Positions 35,637 through 41,339 of a stretch of DNA of 41,339 nt are shown one piece after another. The position numbers and the translations under genes are program-made. The notes below the pieces were generated by a model. The model was given only the letters and a program-made list of their open reading frames with translations. It did not search any database and was not told the DNA's origin. Within the stretch, counting starts at the first letter, position 1. Each line of letters begins with the position of its first letter. The DNA is from Nitrincola sp. A-D6 (GTDB lineage: Bacteria > Pseudomonadota > Gammaproteobacteria > Pseudomonadales > Balneatricaceae), in contig NZ_JRLB01000094.1 of NCBI RefSeq assembly GCF_000764495.1, forward strand, positions 1 to 41,339, given 5' to 3'.

Positions 35637-35778
35637 TTACAAAATAGTAATGAACAATTGTTAAAGCTATATGACCGAAATATGACCTGAGTGAGCAGAT
35701 AATCCATCTGCATGTCCCATACGTAGAATCTTTTAGATATCGTTATCTTTAAATTAACGACTCAGCCAAGGACTCGTT

Positions 35779-36186
35779 ATGCCACTGATCAGAACACTGG
35801 GCTATGCGGGTGTTATTCCCTTCGTAGCCCTTGCCATTGCAACACATCGGCCAGACCTTATCGCTTTCGATGTAAGCCACAATCTGTTTATGCTGTACAG
35901 TTGTCTGATTCTTGGCTTTATGGCGGGTGTGCTCTGGCCAGTGTTATTTAATACGGATAAACCCGCTCATTTTGCACTTATAGCGGTCAGTTTTCCGGTT
36001 ATCAGCTTCATCAGCCTGGCATTACTGCCACATCTGGCAATCATGATTCAGGCAGGTCTGTTTCTCACCCTCAGGTTGACTGAGTCGCTCTACGGCATAG
36101 ATCAACGCTATCCGTCTGGTTATTCCAGTTTGCGCTGGCAACTGACGGTTATCGTCTGTCTGGCACATATCATCGTGTTAATCTAA
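35779..36186 (+). CDS. DUF3429 membrane protein
   Basis: This 135-residue protein has four predicted membrane helices. It begins MPLIRTLGYAGVIPFVALAI, the usual opening of DUF3429 proteins, and has FMLYSCLILGFMAGVLWP and LRLTESLYGIDQRYPSGYSSLRWQLT in the usual order. Its function is unknown. It is divergent from the ABC ATPase. The 142-bp gap between them is A/T rich and holds a small palindrome AGATA-N4-TATCT (35735-35748) that may be part of its promoter. Confidence 0.82.
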   Translation: MPLIRTLGYAGVIPFVALAIATHRPDLIAFDVSHNLFMLYSCLILGFMAGVLWPVLFNTDKPAHFALIAVSFPVISFISLALLPHLAIMIQAGLFLTLRLTESLYGIDQRYPSGYSSLRWQLTVIVCLAHIIVLI

Positions 36187-36308
36187 CTGGTTCTCTAAAA
36201 CGGGACTGCTCTGTGTTTTATTTTTCAGATGGTTGCTCAGTGGACGTTATCGACATTGTCTGGTTAAAGCGGCCGTTCCCCAACTATTAAGTACACAGGT
36301 TGCCAGAC

Positions 36309-36467
36309 ATGCATAAAAAGCTGCACTTACCAGAAAAAATCTGTGCAACATGCCAACGTCCGTTCAGTTGGCGCAAGAAATGGCAAGCCAACTGGGAATC
36401 GGTCAAATACTGCAGTCATGCCTGTGGTAGCAAACGCAAAAGAGAGGCTACACGCACTGACAACTAG
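36309..36467 (+). CDS. DUF2256 zinc-ribbon-like small protein
   Basis: This 52-residue basic protein reads MHKKLHLPEKICATCQRPFS at its start and then WRKKWQANWESVKYCSHACG. The pattern K-x-C-x2-C-x-R-P-F-x-W-R-K-K-W...W..V.YCS..C is that of DUF2256 proteins. Four cysteines (in CATC and YCSHAC) could bind zinc. In many proteobacteria DUF2256 genes lie near cryptochrome/photolyase genes. Here the DASH cryptochrome is 30 kb away, so no link can be claimed. It is transcribed on the same strand as DUF3429, 122 bp downstream. Confidence 0.82.
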   Translation: MHKKLHLPEKICATCQRPFSWRKKWQANWESVKYCSHACGSKRKREATRTDN

Positions 36468-36508
36468 CGTTGCGGGCAACCTGCCACAATCAGTTGTGCC
36501 ACCCCTTT

Positions 36509-38697
36509 TCAGGCACTGTTTTGTGCTTTTTTACGAGCCGCATGCAGTTTTTTGTAGCTCTCAATCAGGCGCAGATGCTTGTCCAGGCCTTCCAGTTGCG
36601 AGTTGGTGGGTGTCAGGCCATAGAAACGCACCTGGCCCTTCACCGAGCCAACAACGGCGTCCATGGTTTCCTGACCAAACATCCGCTGAAGATTCGGCAG
36701 GAAGTCGTCCACCGACAGTTCATCATCCAGGGTGATTTCCAATACCGCATTCACGGCGCGGTAAAACAGGCCGCGTTCAACGGTGTTGGTGTTGTACTGC
36801 AGGAAGTGTTCTACCCGCTCCAGTGCTTCTTCGTGCTGCTGTAACGCCAGATTGATCAGCAGCTTCAGCTCCAGAATGGTTAACTGTCCCCAGGCGGTGT
36901 TTTCATCAAACTCAATACCGATCAGGGTGATAATGTCCGTGTAGTTATCCAGCTCACTGTCTTCCAGGCGGTCGAACAAGTCAGCCAACTGCTCATCATC
37001 CAGCGCATGCAGGTTGAGAATGTCTTCACGGAAATCCAGCGCCTTGTTGGTGTTATCCCAAATCAGGTCATCCACTGGGTAGACTTCGGAATAACCGGGC
37101 ACCAGAATACGGCAGACCGGCGCGCCCAGGTCGTCGTACACCGCCATGTACACGTCTTTATCCAGGTCTTTAAGGATATTGAATAAGCACTCGGCCTCTT
37201 GCGCATTGCTGCCGGAGAAATCCCATTCACAGAAGTCATAATCCGCGCGCTCACTGAAAAAGCGCCAGGAGATCACCCCAGAGGAATCGATAAAGTGTTC
37301 GACAAAGTTGTTCGGCTCGGTCACCGCCAGGCTACTGAATGTCGGCGGCTGCAGATCATTCAAGCCTTCAAGACTGCGCCCTTGCAGCAACTCGGTCAAG
37401 CTGCGCTCCAGCGCGACTTCTAAACTGGGGTGGGCACCAAAGGAAGCAAACACCCCACCGGTACGCGGATTCATCAGCGTGACGCAAGCAACTGGGAACT
37501 GACCACCCAGCGAGGCATCCTTTACCAGCACCGGAAAGCCTTGCGCTTCCAGCGCTTCAATACCTTCAACGATTCCCGGATACTTCGCCAGCACCGCTTT
37601 CGGCACATCGGGCAGTGTCAGCTCCTCTTCGATAATCTGGCGCTTTACCGCACGCTCAAAGATTTCCGACAGACACTGTACCTGGGCTTCATACAGGGTG
37701 TTTCCGGCACTCATACCGTTACTGAGGTAAAGGTTTTCAATCAGGTTAGAGGGAAAATACACCAGCTCACCATCGGATTGACGCACAAACGGCAAGGCAC
37801 AAATCCCCCGCGCCTCATTCCCGGAGTTGGTATCGATCAGATTAGAGCCTTGCAGATCATCATCCGGGTTGTAGATAGCCAGACAGTAGTCATCCAGTAT
37901 CCCCGCTGGCAGCTCATCATTCGGCCCCGGCTTAAACCACTTTTCATTCGGATAGTGCACAAATTCGCTATTGGCGATCTCTTCACCGAAATACTGATCG
38001 TTGTAGAAGAAGTTGCAGTTCAGACGCTCAATAAACTCACCCAGAGCCGAACAGAGCGCACTCTCCTTGGTTGACCCTTTACCATTGGTGAAACACATCG
38101 GCGAAGCCGCATCACGGATATGCAGCGACCAGACATGCGGCACAATGTTGCGCCAGGAAGCGATCTCAATCTTCATCCCCAGATCAGCCAGAATCGCGGT
38201 CATATTGGCAATGGTCTGCTCCAGCGGCAGGTCCTTACCCGGAATATAGGTGGTGGACTCCCCTTCCGGCTTCACCATCAGCAGCGCCTGGGCATCATCA
38301 TCCAGACTCTCAACCGTTTCGATCTCGAACGCTGGCCCCATCTGCACCACTTTCTTCACGGTACAACGATCAATCGAACGCAAAATGCCTTCCCGATCCT
38401 TAGCCGAAATACTCTCCGGCAACTCCACCTGAATCTTGAAAATCTGGTTATAACGGTTCTCGGGATCGACAATATTGTTCTGCGACAGCCGGATATTCTC
38501 AGTCGGAATGTTGCGCGCCAAACAATAGACCCGCACAAAATACGCCGCGCAAAGGCCGATGACGCCAGAAAATAATCGAACGGACTGGGCGCCGAACCAT
38601 CACCCTTGTAGCGAATCGGCTGGTCGGTGATGACGGTGAAGTCGTCAAACTTGGCTTCAAGTCTGAGATTTTCGAGAAAGTTAACTTTGATTTCCAT
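36509..38697 (-). CDS. ycaO: OsmC-YcaO fusion protein (frameshifted in this sequence)
   Basis: This is a fusion of an OsmC-like peroxide/thiol domain (about 1-140) and a YcaO domain (about 170-560) with the C-terminal YcaO-associated repeat region. It starts MEIKVNFLENLRLEAKFDDFT. YcaO features are CFTNGKGSTKESALCSALGE, HYPNEKWF, ICALPFVRQSDGE, NGMSAGNTLYEAQVQCLSEIFER, GAHPSLEVALERSLTELLQGR and FIDSSGVISWRFF. Both OsmC cysteines remain (SSALCAAYF, DRCTVKK). One C is missing near 38555; the repaired protein has 729 residues. E. coli YcaO potentiates RimO-dependent methylthiolation of ribosomal protein S12. YcaO domains use ATP to activate amide backbones. Confidence 0.9.
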
Positions 38698-38893
38698 GAA
38701 CGGGGTACCGGATTTGGATTAGACTGGGCTTGTGGCGAAACCCGACATTATCGCATTTTTTTGCGGAGTTGGCTTGTGTTGGGGTGTGATTGGGTGGTGA
38801 CGGGTGGTTTCGGATGGTGTGCATAACTGCAGCTGACACGCTTACTGTAGCTGCACCTCACCCACTCAAGTGTACGAACCAGCAAGAACCTCA
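38698..38893. other. Intergenic region between ycaO and the effector locus
   Basis: This 196-bp gap holds no gene. It contains the inverted repeat TGCAGCT / AGCTGCA (38828-38855, 14-base loop), which has no T run and is a weak terminator candidate for the minus-strand genes on its right. The ycaO promoter should also lie here, but no clear -35/-10 pair was picked out. Confidence 0.5.
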
Positions 38894-39847
38894 TCAATAA
38901 GGCAGGTCTTGGGGATATAGGTCCGTACGTGGATTCTGCATAAACGCTTCAATCGCCTTTTCTGTTTTACGCTTTTTGAATGCAAACTGTGGCAGTAGCT
39001 GCAATCGGGCAATGTTGTAAAAGAAGTAATCCATCCACAGCACATACTTGGGTTTACGCTTAGGTCCCAGCTGATTCAGCCATTGAGGGTCCGGGTTGGT
39101 CATAAAATCGGTGATAAACGTCCGCAGATAATGCGCCTGATAGCGGATTGCTGCTCGTGCAATAAAACAGTTCGCACCCACACCGATCGGCATATTGGCT
39201 TCTTTTTTCGGAAATGGTAGCCAAAACACCAGAGCTCCATCGGGATTATGAGGGTCTTTTACTTTGGGCGCATGTGGGATATGGGCACGGATCTGTGCTA
39301 GTGGATCACCTGTATTTTCCGGCAACTGAATGCACATAAAACACCCTCGCGACCAAGTATACACGATGCGACGCTTACGATCAAAACGGACGGGGTTTTG
39401 AACGCTGATATTGAATAAAATCCAGGGTACCACTAACAAACCTATAGCGAACAGCCCTGCACCAATGCCCCGACCATGCAGCGCTAATAATTCCGCTTTA
39501 AAGTCTTGATAATTTGTACCATCTTTGAGGAATCCTGGATTATTTTTATCTTCATAAAACTCAAACGTAGAAATAATTGATTCCTCTCGAAACAGCATAT
39601 GATGAATATCTTGATAATAGACACCAGGACTTCCATCCTTAGTAAACCAGCCTGGATCATAGCCTGAAATAGAACCAAAAAAGATGGCAAAAAAGATAAT
39701 TTTAAGCCAGACATTGATTCCCATCGCTACCATGGAGGGAACTTCAATTGTATCCTTATCTATCCGAGTAATGGAGAGATTGATCGCTTCAACCACATCA
39801 GGATTTTCAGTGGGACTTGGAATCAGTTGAATTGGAGGTGGTGCCAT
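38894..39847 (-). CDS. DUF6708-like membrane protein, probable immunity partner of the T6SS effector
   Basis: This 317-residue protein begins MAPPPIQLIPSPTENPDVVEAINLSITRIDKDTIEVP. It has two membrane helices (about 43-62 and 127-148), the second followed by SVQNPVRFDRKRRIVYTWSRGCF (a DRKRR..Y segment typical of DUF6708). The body (GALVFWLPFPKKEA, RYQAHYLRTFI) is soluble. It lies 20 bp downstream of the VasX-like effector gene on the same strand, where an immunity gene is expected. VasX is countered by a membrane immunity protein (TsiV2), but homology to TsiV2 cannot be judged here. The pairing is inferred from position and topology. No signal peptide is seen. Confidence 0.55.
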   Translation of the reverse strand: MAPPPIQLIPSPTENPDVVEAINLSITRIDKDTIEVPSMVAMGINVWLKIIFFAIFFGSISGYDPGWFTKDGSPGVYYQDIHHMLFREESIISTFEFYEDKNNPGFLKDGTNYQDFKAELLALHGRGIGAGLFAIGLLVVPWILFNISVQNPVRFDRKRRIVYTWSRGCFMCIQLPENTGDPLAQIRAHIPHAPKVKDPHNPDGALVFWLPFPKKEANMPIGVGANCFIARAAIRYQAHYLRTFITDFMTNPDPQWLNQLGPKRKPKYVLWMDYFFYNIARLQLLPQFAFKKRKTEKAIEAFMQNPRTDLYPQDLPY

Positions 39848-39867
39848 CGGGAATATCCTGTAGTTTC

Positions 39868-41339
39868 TTAAAGCCGACTGGGTGCATCGATCAACAATGG
39901 TTCATTCAGAGTAAAACGCTGGGTATCGCCCCAAGGGAGTATTCGTTCATAACTGATATCCAGACGCAGCTTTTTCTCCTGAGCATAGGCAGACAGATCC
40001 AGAGAGGCCAAACCCGGTCCGAGCCATTCTCGCCGTACAGACTGGCTGGATATGGTTTGCCATCGGGATGAACCTTGCAGCATTATGGCATCAACACCAT
40101 GCAAGTTTTTTTGTACTCGAATGGATAGTTGTCCAAGTTGATCTAGGGTGGTTAACCCCGGAAACTCTACCGTTACCCGGCCATCTTCATCCTGAATATT
40201 TTTGACCTGAATACACCAGATTACTTGCTCAAAGGCACGCATTTCCTGATTATAAAAGTCTCGAATATTAATAGTCGCTACTGTATTATCAGACTTTATT
40301 TGAATTAAGTTTTTGGACTCTTCCAATATGCGGGAAAATACCCTTTCTTTCTCCCAATAACGTTTACTCGCACCCCAAAACCCCTCATACACCCACTGCT
40401 CTACTTCCGAACGACGCACCGAAGCAAAAAACAAACCACCTGCCAGTAACACCCCACCGATGATAGCCAATGGCAGTGCAGCCGCAGATAGCGCGGTGCC
40501 CAGGGTCGCCAGGTAGGGCATCCCCGTGAAAGCTAACCCACTCCCAATCAGCTTAGAGGTCATTAATATACCACCCACCCCCTGCAAACTGTGGCCGACA
40601 ATCCGTGCATAATCGTTTCGAGCTCGGCCTTCTTTGAGCTCACCATACGAAATCAGCAATGTCACGGCCAGTGCGGCAGAACTTAACCACGAGGCCACCA
40701 GCGCACGTTGAGCCATCTGCGTGATGACACGCCTATCACGGGTTTTTCGGGTACCACTACAGTAGCTTGTCCTGGTAAGTTACGGCTCAAGTGCAGTTGT
40801 AGTCGTTGCGCTAACCGGGACGTGGTGCTGCCGAGCTGTACATAGGTTGGGGAGGCATAGATCGAAGCACCACCGGCCATGACGCCGACCAGACTGGCAC
40901 TGAGTTGTATAGCAGGCAAGTTGGCCAGTGCCCCTAAACCGGAACGGGCATTGAAATCGTTGCTGTTCCACTTGTTGATCGTCTGTTGTGCACCGAGTAG
41001 CCCAAACAAAACCCCCAGTCCTGAGAAACCCAGACCACCATAACTTCGAGCTAAGTGTGCACCTGTGCCTTCTATTTTTTCATAACTAAAGTAAGTCAAA
41101 GAGGTTTGCTGTGATATCGAAGTTGCCCTGCCATGGGCTGACTGAGTTGAAACTGTTTGATGCTGCAATATTGTCGTGATATGTGTGGATGATCTGCCCG
41201 CAATAGGCGTTCATAGTTTTGCCTGGCAGTCGCTTCCAGATCTCGCAAGGGTATTCTGGTTGAACGAGCGACTACACCGGCTAGCTTTTCCAGGTGGTGT
41301 TGTTGAATCCGGCTATTCCCTGCCTCTAAGACCACGGCC
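39868..41339 (-). CDS. VasX-like T6SS effector, C-terminal part (partial, frameshifted in this sequence)
   Basis: This gene runs off the right edge, so the N-terminus is missing. At least four hydrophobic stretches (GLGFSGLGVLFGLLGA, LPAIQLSASLVGVMAGGASIYAS, ALVASWLSSAALAVTLLISYG, and a long one ending LAIIGGVLLAGGLFFAS) sit between Ala/Gly-rich helices, followed by a soluble beta-rich tail ending LLIDAPSRL. This layout resembles the pore-forming C-terminus of VasX/BTH_I2691-type type VI effectors. Two single-base breaks occur. Near 40731, one base restores PVIGRVITQMAQRALVASW. The other lies between about 41096 and 41185. Segments at 41096-41335 and 40683-41168 therefore read in different frames. 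Confidence 0.6.

Noticed and set aside
35637..35778. A Fur box in front of the second ABC ATPase
   Set aside because: The stretch is A/T rich, but no array of GATAAT-like hexamers with the right spacing could be found.
1..41339. CRISPR array, tRNA or rRNA genes, integrase or insertion sequence
   Set aside because: No regularly spaced repeats, cloverleaf-like segments, rRNA signatures or transposase/integrase motifs were seen on either strand.

Overview
The window looks like chromosomal DNA of a marine-type gammaproteobacterium, with gene content resembling Oceanospirillales or Pseudomonas-like bacteria. This is inferred from RmuC, a large MscS-type channel, a DASH cryptochrome, DUF2256/DUF3429 proteins, an OsmC-YcaO fusion and a Pseudomonas-style phenol pathway. 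No rRNA, tRNA, CRISPR array or insertion sequence was recognised.

Layout: (1) 1-6923 is housekeeping: REP-like palindromes at the left edge, rmuC and a large MscS-family channel (minus), then a DUF3617 periplasmic protein and a DASH-type cryptochrome/photolyase (plus), and a 58-residue DUF6435-like gene (minus). (2) 7062-21260 is a complete-looking phenol catabolic locus. A DmpR/XylR-type sigma-54 activator (plus) faces tail-to-tail a 12-kb minus-strand operon, dmpKLMNOP-Q-B-C-E-F-G-H-[outer membrane protein]-I. The multicomponent phenol hydroxylase makes catechol, catechol 2,3-dioxygenase opens the ring, and the dehydrogenase/tautomerase/decarboxylase branch followed by hydratase, aldolase and acylating aldehyde dehydrogenase yields pyruvate and acetyl-CoA. 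The hydrolase gene dmpD is absent. A textbook -24/-12 promoter precedes dmpK, with an IHF-like site and upstream inverted repeats. (3) 21353-22500 holds an SOS (LexA) box directly controlling a PA0069-type radical SAM protein. (4) 22676-29199 is one plus-strand operon: a DeoR-type regulator, an UgpB/A/E/C-like ABC importer, an endonuclease/exonuclease/phosphatase-fold enzyme and a HAD-IIB phosphatase. It looks like an uptake-and-dephosphorylation unit of unknown substrate. (5) 29227-31635 is a PAS-GAF-GGDEF-EAL protein. (6) 31823-35636 is a ferric/phospho-sugar type ABC importer (binding protein, fused permease, ATPase). (7) 35779-38697 holds DUF3429, DUF2256 and OsmC-YcaO proteins. (8) 38894 to the right edge is a DUF6708-like membrane protein followed (upstream in transcription) by the C-terminal part of a VasX-like type VI secretion effector, which runs off the window.

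Two window-wide features stand out. First, about fifteen apparent single-base deletions, nearly all placeable in short G/C runs, break otherwise well-conserved genes (dmpR, dmpB, dmpC three times, dmpF twice, dmpG, the radical SAM gene, the ABC ATPase, the HAD gene, the permease, ycaO, and the effector twice). No compensating insertions were seen. Systematic sequencing error is the simplest reading, so those genes are annotated across the breaks. Second, a short palindromic sequence with core TCAGTACCC flanked by A and T runs recurs at the 3' ends of several transcription units and probably acts as a family of dispersed terminators.
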